Assembly (NCBI RefSeq): GCF_046614695.1 | Contig: NZ_JBKKHQ010000017.1 | Location: 124,001 to 188,000, forward strand | Length of the DNA: 64,000 nt | DNA from: Pokkaliibacter sp046614695 | Lineage (GTDB): Bacteria > Pseudomonadota > Gammaproteobacteria > Pseudomonadales > Balneatricaceae | Direction: 5' to 3' | Part shown: positions 1 to 8,786 of the stretch, piece after piece | How positions within the stretch are numbered: the first letter of the stretch is position 1 | Layout of the letters: every line of letters begins with the position of its first letter | The notes under the pieces: generated by a model | The model's database searches: none | Told to the model about the DNA's origin: nothing | Seen by the model: only the letters and a program-made list of their open reading frames with translations | Made by a program: the position numbers and the translations under genes

Positions 1-220
1 CCATACTGATCTGAATAAAGGCCATCAGACTCAGGCCAAGTTTGCGGGCATTCAGGTGCGCCCGATAACCTTCGATAATGCCTTCATCTTCCAGCCGTTT
101 GACCCGGCGAAGGCATGGGGAGGGGGAGAGCTGAATGCGATCAGCCAGATCCTGATTGCTGATGCGGCCTTCCTGCTGAAGGATATCCAGAATGCGGCGA
201 TCATAACGGTTAAAGCTCAT
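1..220 (-). CDS. Lrp/AsnC-family transcriptional regulator (N-terminal part, truncated by window edge)
   Basis: The reverse strand reads from an ATG at 220-218 with no stop to the window edge, giving 73 residues. It begins MSFNRYDRRILDILQQEG, followed by a helix-turn-helix with SNQDLADRIQLSPSPCLRRV and the segment LEDEGIIEGYRAHLNARKLG. This is the typical winged-helix DNA-binding half of the Lrp/AsnC family, including the SPSPCLRRVKRLE recognition-helix signature. The C-terminal RAM ligand-binding domain lies outside the window. Members of this family usually sense amino acids and control adjacent metabolic genes. The target cannot be told here, because the divergent neighbour (exbB) is an iron-uptake gene and the other flank is missing. 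Confidence 0.88.
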   Translation of the reverse strand, partial: MSFNRYDRRILDILQQEGRISNQDLADRIQLSPSPCLRRVKRLEDEGIIEGYRAHLNARKLGLSLMAFIQISM

Positions 221-366
221 GACGCTGAACGTGCCCTGTCCTGAGTGAAAGTCTTCTGGGCTATGATGCGGTGGGTCGCTGGTAAAAGGCAATGCCTGAG
301 AAGGGCTGCCTGGAAAATGCCTGCTCTCTGCGACAGAGCGATGCGCCATTCATAAGCGAACGAGGG

Positions 367-396
367 TTGTAAGTGATAATGAGAGAAATTATCATT
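367..396 (+). promoter_or_regulatory. Fur box overlapping the exbB promoter
   Basis: GATAATGAGAGAAATTATC at 375-393 matches the classical 19-bp Fur consensus (GATAATGATAATCATTATC) at 15 positions. It sits inside a plausible sigma-70 promoter: -35 TTGTAA at 367-372, a 17-bp spacer and -10 TATCAT at 390-395. Bound Fur-Fe(II) would cover the spacer and -10, so iron-replete repression of the exbB-exbD-tonB operon is the natural reading. The promoter hexamers are by-eye assignments. Confidence 0.72.
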
Positions 397-487
397 ACCA
401 AATACCTTACTGAACGATATGCCTCTGACTGGCCATTATTCGTCTTATTGCAAGCGAGCCAGAACTGAGCAGGATGGATGCAGGCTT

Positions 488-1495
488 ATGAAACTCACCT
501 CTTGGGTACTCCGGGTTCTCTTCCTGACAGCAGCGCTGGCAGGAACCTCCATGCAGGCTTCGGCCGATGAAGAGCCGGGTAGTACACCGCCTGCAACACT
601 CTCGGCTCCCGCCGAAAACGCCACTCCTTCTGTCTCTAATGTCACTGAGCCTTCTGATAACACCGGTCTTTTGGATTCAGCAGCTCCTAGCCAGGCAGCT
701 TCTACTGAACAAGCCAATGCAGACACTTCACTGGCGACCGCACCAGATGCCGCGCCTGCCGAAGAAAACAGTCCACAGGCGATTGAAGCACTGCTTCCTC
801 ATGACCTGACCCCGATGGGCATGTTCAATGCTGCCGACTGGGTGGTTAAGGCGGTGATGCTGGGTCTGGCCTTCGCCTCTCTGGTAACCTGGACCGTCGC
901 GCTCTATAAAGGCATCGAGATTCTGCGCGCCAAGCGCCGTGCCCGTCAGCTGTTAAACGGACTGGGTGAGAGTGGCACCTTGCGCGATGCTCTGGCCGTG
1001 GTGAAAGGAGACAACTCCCAAAGTGCGGTAATGGTGCAGGCTGCGGAGTACGAGCTGGTGCTGTCTGCACGCCATGAAGCCTTCGACAAGGAAGGGGTCA
1101 AAGAGCGTGTGGATTCCCGTCTCAATCGAGTTGAAGCCCAGGCGGCGCGCCGTATGAACCTTGGCACAGGCGTGCTGGCAACCATCGGCTCGACCTCTCC
1201 CTTTGTCGGTCTTTTTGGTACCGTCTGGGGCATTATGAACAGCTTTATTGGTATCTCTCAGTCGCAGACGACCAATCTTGCGGTTGTCGCTCCCGGTATT
1301 GCCGAAGCACTGCTCGCCACAGCGATTGGCCTGGTGGCGGCAATTCCTGCCGTTGTGCTCTACAACCACTTCGCCCGCAGCATTGGTGCCTACAAGGCAC
1401 TGATGGCAGACACCTCGGCGGAGGTCGGCCGTATTGTTTCCCGTGATCTGGATCGCCAGCCGATTGCCACTCCCCTGCGTAAAGTCGGGAGCTGA
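488..1495 (+). CDS. exbB: TonB-system energizer ExbB, long form with signal peptide
   Basis: ExbB is the MotA/TolQ/ExbB-family proton-channel subunit that, with ExbD, powers TonB in the inner membrane. The ATG at 488 is preferred over an in-frame ATG at 419 because the protein then begins with a clean signal peptide (MKLTSWVLRVLFLTAALAG...SMQASA). A low-complexity Ala/Ser/Thr/Pro/Glu-rich stretch of about 80 residues follows, then the canonical core: first membrane helix near WVVKAVMLGLAFASLVTWTV, and the paired helices around GLFGTVWGIMNSF and GIAEALLATAIGLVAAIPAV. The product is 335 residues, longer than E. coli ExbB (about 244) and like the Pseudomonas long form. It lies 2 bp upstream of exbD in one operon and downstream of a Fur box. 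Confidence 0.95.
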   Translation: MKLTSWVLRVLFLTAALAGTSMQASADEEPGSTPPATLSAPAENATPSVSNVTEPSDNTGLLDSAAPSQAASTEQANADTSLATAPDAAPAEENSPQAIEALLPHDLTPMGMFNAADWVVKAVMLGLAFASLVTWTVALYKGIEILRAKRRARQLLNGLGESGTLRDALAVVKGDNSQSAVMVQAAEYELVLSARHEAFDKEGVKERVDSRLNRVEAQAARRMNLGTGVLATIGSTSPFVGLFGTVWGIMNSFIGISQSQTTNLAVVAPGIAEALLATAIGLVAAIPAVVLYNHFARSIGAYKALMADTSAEVGRIVSRDLDRQPIATPLRKVGS

Positions 1496-1497
1496 GC

Positions 1498-1920
1498 ATG
1501 GCCGGTGGACTCCATCACGGTGATGATGACCTCACCGAAAACCACGAAATCAACGTCACTCCTTTTATCGACGTCATTCTGGTGCTGTTGATTATCTTTA
1601 TGGTGGCTGCGCCGCTGGCGACTGTGAGTGTGCCGGTGGACCTGCCAAGCTCCAGTGCTAAGCCTGTGCCTCAGCCGGAAAAGCCCATTTACCTTACGCT
1701 GAAGGACGATCTTTCGGTGGTGCTCGGTGAAGCGCCGGTCGCCAAGGGCAGCCTTAAGGCGATGCTGGATCAGGCCACGGGTTCTGATCATGACAAGCGA
1801 CTCTTCCTGCGTGCAGACAAAGGCGTGCCTTACGGTGAGCTGATGACGTTGATGAATCAGCTGCGCGCAGCAGGTTATCTCAAGATCGGACTGGTCGGGC
1901 TGGAACAGGCGAGTCATTGA
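1498..1920 (+). CDS. exbD: TonB-system transport protein ExbD
   Basis: This is a 140-residue ExbD/TolR-family protein. A short cytoplasmic N-terminus (MAGGLHHGDDDLTENHEI) leads to NVTPFIDVILVLLIIFMVAA, the single membrane helix with the conserved Asp of FIDV that carries protons. A periplasmic domain follows (VPVDLPSSSAKP to the C-terminus). Length and motif are those of the family. It starts 2 bp after exbB, and its TGA overlaps the tonB ATG (TGATG), so the three genes are translationally coupled and likely made in fixed ratio. Confidence 0.96.
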   Translation: MAGGLHHGDDDLTENHEINVTPFIDVILVLLIIFMVAAPLATVSVPVDLPSSSAKPVPQPEKPIYLTLKDDLSVVLGEAPVAKGSLKAMLDQATGSDHDKRLFLRADKGVPYGELMTLMNQLRAAGYLKIGLVGLEQASH

Positions 1921-2774
1921 TGATCCCCGGAATCACAGAACCCCAGGGTATCCGCTGGCGTAAGGTCGCGGGCATCAGTGCCTGCGCTTTGGTTATCGCA
2001 GCGCTGCATGCGGCTATCTTGCTGCCCTTGGTGATGGCCGATGCTGAGCCACCGCTGCCGCCCACCGCACCGGAAGCCATCATGATTGAGCTGGCGCCGA
2101 TGCCGGAAGCTCCCAAGGTGGCAGAAGAAATCGCGCCGACGCCACCTCCGCCTCCACCAGAAGAAGAGCCACCTGCACCGCCCGAGCCGGAGGTGTTGCC
2201 TGAACCTGAGCCTGTGGAAGAAACCCCGGAACCACCGCCTGAGGTGAAGCCCGAGGTGGTGATTCCCAAGGTGGAAAAGAAGGTTGAGAAAAAGCCTGAG
2301 CCCAGGGTAGAGAAAAAACCGGAGCCTAAACCCGAACCTAAGCCAAAGCCCAGACCCAAGCCACCTGAGCCGCCCAAAAAAGTCGAGCCGCAGCCTGAGC
2401 AGCCACCCAAGGCGCAGGCTAAAGAAGCGAAACAGGCCGAAGTCGCCAAAGCAGCCCCTGTGGATCCGGGAGTGCTGGCTCAGCGCAAGCAGGCCGAGCG
2501 CTCATGGAAAAGCGAGCTGATGGCGCATCTGGCGCGTAACTACCGTTATCCGCGGGCGGCAAGGATTCGGCATCAGTCCGGTATCGTGACTGTCAGCGTG
2601 ACGGTTAGTCGCAGCGGTGAGGTGCTGTCTGCCCGAGTGGTTAAAAGTGCGGGTTCTGAAATTCTCGATGACGATGCCGTCCAGCTGTTGCACCGTTCGA
2701 GCCCGTTGCCAGCACCGCCTTCGCATCAGTCGGAAAGCTTCAGTATTCCGATCCGCTATAGTCTCAATCGCTAG
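1920..2774 (+). CDS. tonB: Energy transducer TonB
   Basis: TonB spans the periplasm and passes proton-motive energy from ExbBD to outer-membrane siderophore and vitamin receptors. The 284-residue product has an N-terminal membrane anchor (ACALVIAALHAAILLPLVMA) and a very long Pro/Glu/Lys-rich spacer (about residues 45-170, with many PEPKPEP and PPPPPEE runs). The C-terminal domain contains RNYRYPRAARIRHQSGIVTV and SEILDDDAVQLLHRSSPLPA, the family signature. The ATG at 1920 overlaps the exbD stop; a TTG three bases earlier is also open. The spacer's biased composition creates a long glycine-rich antisense frame that is not a gene. Confidence 0.95.
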   Translation: MIPGITEPQGIRWRKVAGISACALVIAALHAAILLPLVMADAEPPLPPTAPEAIMIELAPMPEAPKVAEEIAPTPPPPPPEEEPPAPPEPEVLPEPEPVEETPEPPPEVKPEVVIPKVEKKVEKKPEPRVEKKPEPKPEPKPKPRPKPPEPPKKVEPQPEQPPKAQAKEAKQAEVAKAAPVDPGVLAQRKQAERSWKSELMAHLARNYRYPRAARIRHQSGIVTVSVTVSRSGEVLSARVVKSAGSEILDDDAVQLLHRSSPLPAPPSHQSESFSIPIRYSLNR

Positions 2775-2809
2775 GCGCGAGCTTCTCCTCTGACTTTCCT
2801 CTCCAGACA

Positions 2810-2832
2810 GGCCACCTTCGGGTGGCCTTGTT
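2810..2832 (+). terminator. Probable terminator of exbB-exbD-tonB
   Basis: GGCCACC, a TTCG loop and GGTGGCC form a 7-bp GC-rich stem 35 bp after the tonB stop, followed by TTGTTGTTG. The UUCG-type tetraloop is typical of strong hairpins, but the T tract is interrupted. Confidence 0.7.
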
Positions 2833-3012
2833 GTTGCTGCTGCCTGTGATTTTCACCTCTGCCTATTGAAGCTTTGCTTAAAGTGGTTAATTGCGCTTAA
2901 TTTTTTAAAGTGTGGAATATTGTGCTCGTATATTTATTTTTATGGCATTTAAATAGCTGTTTATCGTGATTGTTCGTGTAATAACGCAAGCACCTGCTAC
3001 TTGGCTTTACCT

Positions 3013-3269
3013 ATAATGGTTTCCATGATCAGAGACGCCGAGGGCGATTTCTGACTGGCTGGTGACACTTCACAAGAGTAAGCTGGCAGGCCCGTTATCC
3101 TCGGGTGGGTGAGTGGTTTAAGGTGGCTTCATCAGCCCTTATAAAACCTGAACCCCACGTTTACAGTGGCTGGCTACCCGCCGGCATTGTGGATGAAAGA
3201 GTGATCCATCTTTCATGAGCGTCCAAACGGGCGCTCGAAAATAACAGCAAGAACATCAGGACAACTTCC
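3013..3269 (+). promoter_or_regulatory. Long structured 5' leader of leuA
   Basis: The 495-bp gap between tonB and leuA holds no convincing gene. After an AT-rich stretch (about 2880-2990) a good -10 TATAAT is seen at 3013-3018, implying a leader of roughly 245 nt. Within it CCGAGG (3038-3043) can pair with CCTCGG (3099-3104), enclosing a GTGA/TCAC hairpin. CCCG/CGGG (3091-3105) would compete with the outer stem. Nearer leuA are two perfect hairpins: ATGAAAGA/TCTTTCAT (3193-3216), and an 8-bp stem with an AAAC loop, GAGCGTCC/GGGCGCTC (3217-3236). No leucine-rich leader peptide and no T-tract terminator are visible, so this is not a classical leu attenuator. I do not recognise it as a known riboswitch class. 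Confidence 0.4.
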
Positions 3270-4934
3270 ATGAGCTTTGACCATCGCAAATACCGTCCCG
3301 CGCCTACCATTGCTTTGTCTGACCGTACCTGGCCTGACCAGGTGATCGACAAGGCGCCGCTATGGTGTGCCGTTGACCTACGTGACGGTAATCAGGCGCT
3401 GGTTGAGCCCATGAATGTGTCCCAGAAGCGCCAGATGTGGGACCTGATGGTTCGCGTTGGCCTGAAAGAAATTGAGGTGGGTTTCCCTGCCGCTTCTCAG
3501 CCGGATTTCGACTTTGTCCGTGTACTGATTGAAGAAAACCTGATTCCTGAGGACGTCACCATTCAGGTACTGGTGCAGGCTCGCGAAGACCTGATCGCCC
3601 GTACCTATGAGGCCCTGAAAGGTGCCAAGCGTGCCGTCGTTCACGTCTATAACTCGACCAACCCGACCCAGCGCAACTATGTCTTTAACAAAGACAAGGA
3701 TGGCATCAAGGCTATCGCCGTGCAGGGAGCCAAATGGGTGCGTGAATACGCCGAGAAAAACCCCGGTACTGACTGGAGCTTCCAGTATTCCCCTGAAAGT
3801 TTCTCCAGCACCGAAGTGGATTACGCCGTTGAGGTCTGTGATGCGGTTATCGACGAATGGCGTGGCGCCAATGTAGGCAAGCTGATCCTTAACCTGCCTG
3901 CAACGGTGGAAATCAGCACTCCTAACGTCTTTGCTGACCAGATCGAATGGTTCTGCCGCCATCTGAAATCCCGCGCGGAAGTGCTGATCTCCATCCATAC
4001 CCACAATGACCGTGGCTGTGGTGTGGCGGCAGCTGAGCTGGCTGTCATGGCCGGTGCAGACCGTATCGAGGGTACCTTGCTGGGTAACGGCGAGCGTACC
4101 GGTAACATGGACCTGGTCACTATGGCCATGAACCTGTACAGCCAAGGCGTTGATCCTGAGCTGGACCTGTCCGATATCGATGGCATCATCGCCACCGTGA
4201 CCTCCTGTACCCAGATCGCTCTGCATCCTCGTCATCCTTACGCCGGTGAGCTGGTGTACACCGCCTTCTCCGGCAGTCACCAGGATGCGATCCGTAAATC
4301 GCTGGCGGCGACCAAGCCTGATGAATTCTGGGATGTGGCTTATCTGCCCATCGATCCAGCCGATCTTGGCCGTACCTACGAAGCGGTGATCCGTATCAAC
4401 AGCCAGTCCGGTAAGGGCGGTGTGACCTATGTGCTTGAGCGCGACCTGGGTCTGCAGTTGCCACGCTGGTTGCAGATCGACTTCAGCCGCAAGATTCAGG
4501 CGGCTGCAGAAAGCTCTTCCAGCGAGGTCAGTCCGGCTCAGATCTGTGGCATTTTTGAGGATACTTACCTCAAGCCCGAGCATGGCTACAAAATTGGCCG
4601 CTTCCAGTTAGGTCATGACGAGCAGGAAACCCTGCAGGTGGAAGTCAATACGCCGACTGGCGTGGTGAAGCTCTCCGGCGAAGGTGAAGGCGCGATTACT
4701 GCCCTGACCAATGCCTGGCAGAACGAAACCGGCGTTCATATCGACGTACTGGATTACAGCGAACATGCCCTGACCGAAGGTACGGACTCCCGTGCCGCGG
4801 CCTATGTACTCTTGTCCGTTGAAGGCAACCGCGTGTGCGGTGTCGCCATCGGCCATGATGTGGTGAACGCCTCCATGCAGGCAGTCATCAATGCTGCAGC
4901 CTCTGTACCGAGCCTGCGTCAAAAGATCGCCTGA
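3270..4934 (+). CDS. leuA: 2-isopropylmalate synthase
   Basis: LeuA condenses acetyl-CoA with 2-oxoisovalerate, the committed step of leucine synthesis in the cytosol. The 554-residue length fits the longer LeuA form found in Pseudomonas and actinobacteria. The TIM barrel begins with WCAVDLRDGNQALVEPM (the DLRDG metal/substrate motif) and carries the metal-ligand motif SIHTHNDRGCGVAAAELA and GTLLGNGERTGNMDL. A C-terminal regulatory domain (from about residue 430, HDEQETLQVEVNTPTG onward) is where leucine feedback binds in this family. It is a single gene not followed by leuB/C/D. A long structured leader precedes it and a strong terminator follows. Confidence 0.96.
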   Translation: MSFDHRKYRPAPTIALSDRTWPDQVIDKAPLWCAVDLRDGNQALVEPMNVSQKRQMWDLMVRVGLKEIEVGFPAASQPDFDFVRVLIEENLIPEDVTIQVLVQAREDLIARTYEALKGAKRAVVHVYNSTNPTQRNYVFNKDKDGIKAIAVQGAKWVREYAEKNPGTDWSFQYSPESFSSTEVDYAVEVCDAVIDEWRGANVGKLILNLPATVEISTPNVFADQIEWFCRHLKSRAEVLISIHTHNDRGCGVAAAELAVMAGADRIEGTLLGNGERTGNMDLVTMAMNLYSQGVDPELDLSDIDGIIATVTSCTQIALHPRHPYAGELVYTAFSGSHQDAIRKSLAATKPDEFWDVAYLPIDPADLGRTYEAVIRINSQSGKGGVTYVLERDLGLQLPRWLQIDFSRKIQAAAESSSSEVSPAQICGIFEDTYLKPEHGYKIGRFQLGHDEQETLQVEVNTPTGVVKLSGEGEGAITALTNAWQNETGVHIDVLDYSEHALTEGTDSRAAAYVLLSVEGNRVCGVAIGHDVVNASMQAVINAAASVPSLRQKIA

Positions 4935-4996
4935 CGATCACACCCAGGCGGCGCCTTGAGTGACCGCCGGGATAAAAAACCAAACCTGTGAATGAC

Positions 4997-5026
4997 AAAA
5001 GGAGGACATGATGTCCTCCTTTTTTT
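4997..5026. terminator. Bidirectional terminator between leuA and mscK
   Basis: AAAAGGAGGACAT and ATGTCCTCCTTTT form a near-perfect hairpin with A and T tracts on either side. It lies between the convergent leuA and mscK stops, so it can serve both strands. Confidence 0.9.
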
Positions 5027-5053
5027 ATGCGCTGTTTTTGAGTTGTAGTGCGT

Positions 5054-8000
5054 CTAGCCACCGTCCTGCGGACGGCTGGCGCCCATATCGCCGGTGTCCT
5101 TGCTGTAAGGCGGAAGTTCTGGACGAGGGTTCGACATGATCACTGCACCTTCAGGCAGCATGGGTTTGACGCGATCCTGCTTGATATGGATATCCAGCTG
5201 CGGGAAGGCAATCTCGACACCATTTTCTTTAAACAGGCTGTTGATGCGGTTCAGAATCATGTGCTTCGAGGGCAGCAGATGGCCCAGATCATTGACGAAA
5301 TAACGCAGGTCAAAGTCCAGGGTCGAGTTATTGAAGCGCATAAAGAACACTTCCGGCGGCGGCGTATCCAGCACCAGCTCACATTCGCTGGTGGCCTGCA
5401 TGATCAGCTTTTCGGCAAGCTCGGTGTCGGCGCCGTAGGCAATGCCCACGGTGGTGACGACACGGGCAATATCATCCGTCAGTGACCAGTTCACCACCTG
5501 TTGAGTGATAAAGGTCTTGTTCGGCATCACGATCTCTTTGCGATCCCAGTCGACGATGGTGGTCGCGCGAATCTGAATCTTGGTGATGGTGCCGGTCAGA
5601 CCATTGATGGTGACTGTGTCCCCAATACGGATCGGCTTTTCAAACAGCAGGATCAGGCCGGAGATAAAGTTGGCGAAGATTTCCTGCAGACCAAAACCCA
5701 GTCCCACACCCAGCGCGGCCACCAGCCACTGCAGTTTCGACCAGTCAAAGCCCAGAATCGAGAAACCGGCCAGCACCCCGATAATCACCAGAATGTATTT
5801 GCTCAGCGTGGTGATGGCGTAACCGGTGCCGGGAGTCAGCTCGATACGCTGCAGAATCAACAGCTCCAGCACACCCGGCAGGTTGCGCACGCCAACAAAG
5901 GTGACGATAAAGACCAGCAACGCCAGCAGCGCCGCTTTGAGGGAGATGGGCGCCAGCTCTGCGGTGCCATTGACCATGGTGCTGGCATCCCAGAGTTTGA
6001 CCTGATCCAGGAAGCTCAGCGAGGTGAAGAGATCCGACCAGATACCCCAGAGGGTCACGATCAGGCCGGCAAACATCAGCAGGTTCAGAACCTTGCGCGA
6101 CTGCTCGGATACTGTTTGCAGGTCAATCAGGTTCTCTTCCGGCGCCTCGATGGTGGACTCTGCGCTGGCCACCTGACCGGCGGCTTCCGCTTCTTTTTCC
6201 TTGGCACGTTGGGCCAGTACATCGGCGCGGCGGGCTTTGGCGCGGCTGAAGGCAAGACGGCGTTCCTCGATCAGCAGCCAGCGAATCGCCAGGCTCTGGA
6301 CAATGTAAAACACCGAGGCGGCAAAGAAGGACATGTGCAGCTTGATGTTGATCAGCAGGGCACTGAAGTAATAACCCTGAATGGTCAGACCCAGCAGAAT
6401 CAGCTGACTGAGAGGGAAACCCCAGTGCAGCAACAGATAGCCGCGCTTGCGCGCGCCGGTCGGCTCATCGCCCAGCCACAGGCGGCGATCTTTGAAGATG
6501 CGCCAGTAATAGAGGGCCAACCCGGCGCTCAGCACCATAAAGGCCAGTCGCCCCAGGGTATTGCGCAGCTGATCATCCAGATGGTTCTCAGTCAGGGTAA
6601 TAAAGAAGATGGCTGGCATCGCCACCCAGAACAGGCGCCGGGAGATGCGACGAATCAGCGCCACCTGTGCCGCGGGCCAGTTAAAGTGGGTGATGTACAA
6701 ATGCTCAGGACTGGAGAAGCGGCGGTTCAGCAGGTGCAGGGTCGCCAGTGCACCCAGCACCAGCAATCCCTGTTGCATCGCCAGCACGATATTGGCATCC
6801 GAGTTCTGATGCACCAGCCAGGCCAGTGCCATAAAGGCCAGACCCCAAGGTGCGCTGGCCAGCAGCGCCAGAGAGATCAGCTGCAGGGTGAGGCCAAAGC
6901 CATCCTGACTGACCTTGCCCAAACGGGCGGCAAGCTTGCTGGCCTGACTATCATTCCGGCGCCGGGCAATATGTGCCAGAGCGAGCAGGGCAATAATCAA
7001 CACGCCCACCACCAGACTTTTGACCTGATCAGCAGCGAGGGAATCCCACAAAGGTGCCCACTGGTGCGGTGAAAACAGTACCGTGGCGGCATGGGCCATG
7101 CCGCTGATCCAGCTCAGGCTAATGGTGCGTGCGGAAGGCACCCACAGCAGGTGTTCATCCACCAGATTGTGAAACTGGTCAAGCTGCTGTTGTAGCTGGC
7201 TGTTGGACAGATCCAGCTGAGCCAGAGTGCTGATATAACTGCTGGCGGAGTCACTCAGTTTGCTCAGGATTTGCTCACGCACATCCAGCAACTGACGGAA
7301 GGTCTTGCGGTCTTCCTCGCTGAGCGCCTGAAAGTCCGGGTCGTTGCTGTAGCCTTCCAGAATCTTGTCTTTGTTCTGCAGCTTGTCGAGTCGCTGGTCG
7401 TAGTCGTAGACCTTTACCTGCAGCTCGGTCAGTTCGGTATTCAGTTCCTTGGTCGACATGGCCTGAGGCAGGTCACGGACTTCATTGCGCAGGGTCTCGC
7501 CAAAGGCCACGCTGACCTTCAGCAGATCAAGCTGTTTGCGCAGTTCCTGATAACGCTGAGACAGACGGCGAGTCTGTTGCTCAATCTGGTCGTTCTTGGC
7601 CTGACCTTTCTCGATGTCGCTGGTCAGCTCGGTAAGATCCTGACTCAGGCTTTCGTTTTCAGCGAGCTGCTGCTTGATCAGCGGCGGGCTGTCGGTCGCC
7701 TGGTCCGACAGCTTGCGGTTGGCCTCGACTGTGCGCTCGGTATCCTGTCGGCGCAGCAGGCTGATCTGCTTCTGCAGGGCATCGACCTGTTGGCTGACAT
7801 CATCGGCCTGCAGTTGTAGCAATTGGCGGCGCTGTTCTGCCAGCGTTGCGCGGTTAGGCACACTCAGCAGCTCCAGCTCCAGCATGCGAATTTCCGACTG
7901 CAGTGAACCGCGTTTGGCCTGCAGCTCCATCCCCTGCGCATCGCCCAATGGCTCGCCGGTACTGGCCGGTTGCTGGGAAATGGCATCATTGACCTGATCC

Positions 8001-8599
8001 AGCTCGGTCTTGCGCTGGTTGAGTTCCTCGCGGGCGGTCAGGCTGCGGTCATTGATGGAGGTGATGTTATTGCGTGCCGCGGAGAGATTATTTTGCAGGT
8101 TGTAGAGATCAGCGTTCTTAATGGATAACGCCTGCTGTAACTGTTCCAGACTCTGGTTGGCATAAGAGTTGGTAGTGGCTGCGCGGTAGTTCTGAATGCG
8201 CCGCTGCAGCTCACGGGTTTGCTCGGAGAAATTCTTCAGCTGCTGATCGTAGGCATTGGCCTGACGCTGGTACTGCTGCTGATCCTGACTGAGCTGGATA
8301 ATGTCGTTGTAGATTTCGCGCAGCTGCTGGGTATCGCTGCTGGTGTCTTCACTATCCAGCGCCGAGAGCTTGCGCTGGGCCACGTCAGCCGGAGCATTGC
8401 TGTTGTTGTGATTGGGAGAGCCGCCACTCGTGGCGCTCACAGAGCCATCGCCCCCGGCGCTGCTGGCAGCTTCAGCCATTGGCTGCATCAATAACGAGAC
8501 GGCCAGTGTCATTAGCAGACCAAAAGCCACAGGCAACGAGCGCCCGTGCAGATGGCGAGACAGGCGCAGCCAGACGCTGGCGTGGTGTGGAAAAAGCAT
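5054..8599 (-). CDS. mscK: MscK/KefA-type large mechanosensitive channel
   Basis: This is an inner-membrane channel of the large MscS family that opens under membrane tension during osmotic downshock. The ATG at 8599 has a good ribosome site (GAAGGACGCACG then ATG) and begins with a signal peptide ending near QPMAEA, giving 1181 residues (E. coli MscK is about 1120). Next comes a long Gln/Leu-rich, coiled-coil-prone periplasmic region (about residues 80-480), then a series of membrane helices. The conserved MscS pore and beta domain is near the C-terminus: ALGVGLGFGLQEIFANFISG, then LLFEKPIRIGDTVTI and WDRKEIVMPNKTFI. It is monocistronic by its surroundings. Members may also depend on K+ ions, as E. 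coli MscK does. Confidence 0.92.
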   Translation of the reverse strand: MLFPHHASVWLRLSRHLHGRSLPVAFGLLMTLAVSLLMQPMAEAASSAGGDGSVSATSGGSPNHNNSNAPADVAQRKLSALDSEDTSSDTQQLREIYNDIIQLSQDQQQYQRQANAYDQQLKNFSEQTRELQRRIQNYRAATTNSYANQSLEQLQQALSIKNADLYNLQNNLSAARNNITSINDRSLTAREELNQRKTELDQVNDAISQQPASTGEPLGDAQGMELQAKRGSLQSEIRMLELELLSVPNRATLAEQRRQLLQLQADDVSQQVDALQKQISLLRRQDTERTVEANRKLSDQATDSPPLIKQQLAENESLSQDLTELTSDIEKGQAKNDQIEQQTRRLSQRYQELRKQLDLLKVSVAFGETLRNEVRDLPQAMSTKELNTELTELQVKVYDYDQRLDKLQNKDKILEGYSNDPDFQALSEEDRKTFRQLLDVREQILSKLSDSASSYISTLAQLDLSNSQLQQQLDQFHNLVDEHLLWVPSARTISLSWISGMAHAATVLFSPHQWAPLWDSLAADQVKSLVVGVLIIALLALAHIARRRNDSQASKLAARLGKVSQDGFGLTLQLISLALLASAPWGLAFMALAWLVHQNSDANIVLAMQQGLLVLGALATLHLLNRRFSSPEHLYITHFNWPAAQVALIRRISRRLFWVAMPAIFFITLTENHLDDQLRNTLGRLAFMVLSAGLALYYWRIFKDRRLWLGDEPTGARKRGYLLLHWGFPLSQLILLGLTIQGYYFSALLINIKLHMSFFAASVFYIVQSLAIRWLLIEERRLAFSRAKARRADVLAQRAKEKEAEAAGQVASAESTIEAPEENLIDLQTVSEQSRKVLNLLMFAGLIVTLWGIWSDLFTSLSFLDQVKLWDASTMVNGTAELAPISLKAALLALLVFIVTFVGVRNLPGVLELLILQRIELTPGTGYAITTLSKYILVIIGVLAGFSILGFDWSKLQWLVAALGVGLGFGLQEIFANFISGLILLFEKPIRIGDTVTINGLTGTITKIQIRATTIVDWDRKEIVMPNKTFITQQVVNWSLTDDIARVVTTVGIAYGADTELAEKLIMQATSECELVLDTPPPEVFFMRFNNSTLDFDLRYFVNDLGHLLPSKHMILNRINSLFKENGVEIAFPQLDIHIKQDRVKPMLPEGAVIMSNPRPELPPYSKDTGDMGASRPQDGG

Positions 8600-8786
8600 C
8601 GTGCGTCCTTCGGACTGAGTGCGCATGCGCGAAAGGCTCCAGAATCCCTGACAAGAAGCTAATGAGCAAAAGCAAATGTGCAAATGGTATGTAAGCCAGC
8701 CCGTAGGCTCAAGGCCCGGAGTGACAAGCGTCACCAACTGACACCATAACAGCGGGTTTTTACCGTCGTAAGCCTGCCTTTTTGGC

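Noticed and set aside
1880..2449. A glycine/serine-rich frame antisense to tonB.
   Set aside because: The composition is just the complement of the Pro/Glu/Lys-rich TonB spacer.
3025..3054. A 9-codon frame at the start of the leuA leader, considered as an attenuator peptide.
   Set aside because: It reads MIRDAEGDF without Leu codons and is not followed by a T-tract terminator.
3378..4583. A 401-codon open frame antisense to leuA.
   Set aside because: It is a shadow of leuA codon usage and has no ribosome site or recognisable domain.
5501..7072. A 523-codon open frame on the plus strand.
   Set aside because: It is antisense to the well-supported mscK gene, is Gln/His/Arg-rich as expected for a reverse-complement shadow, and resembles no family.
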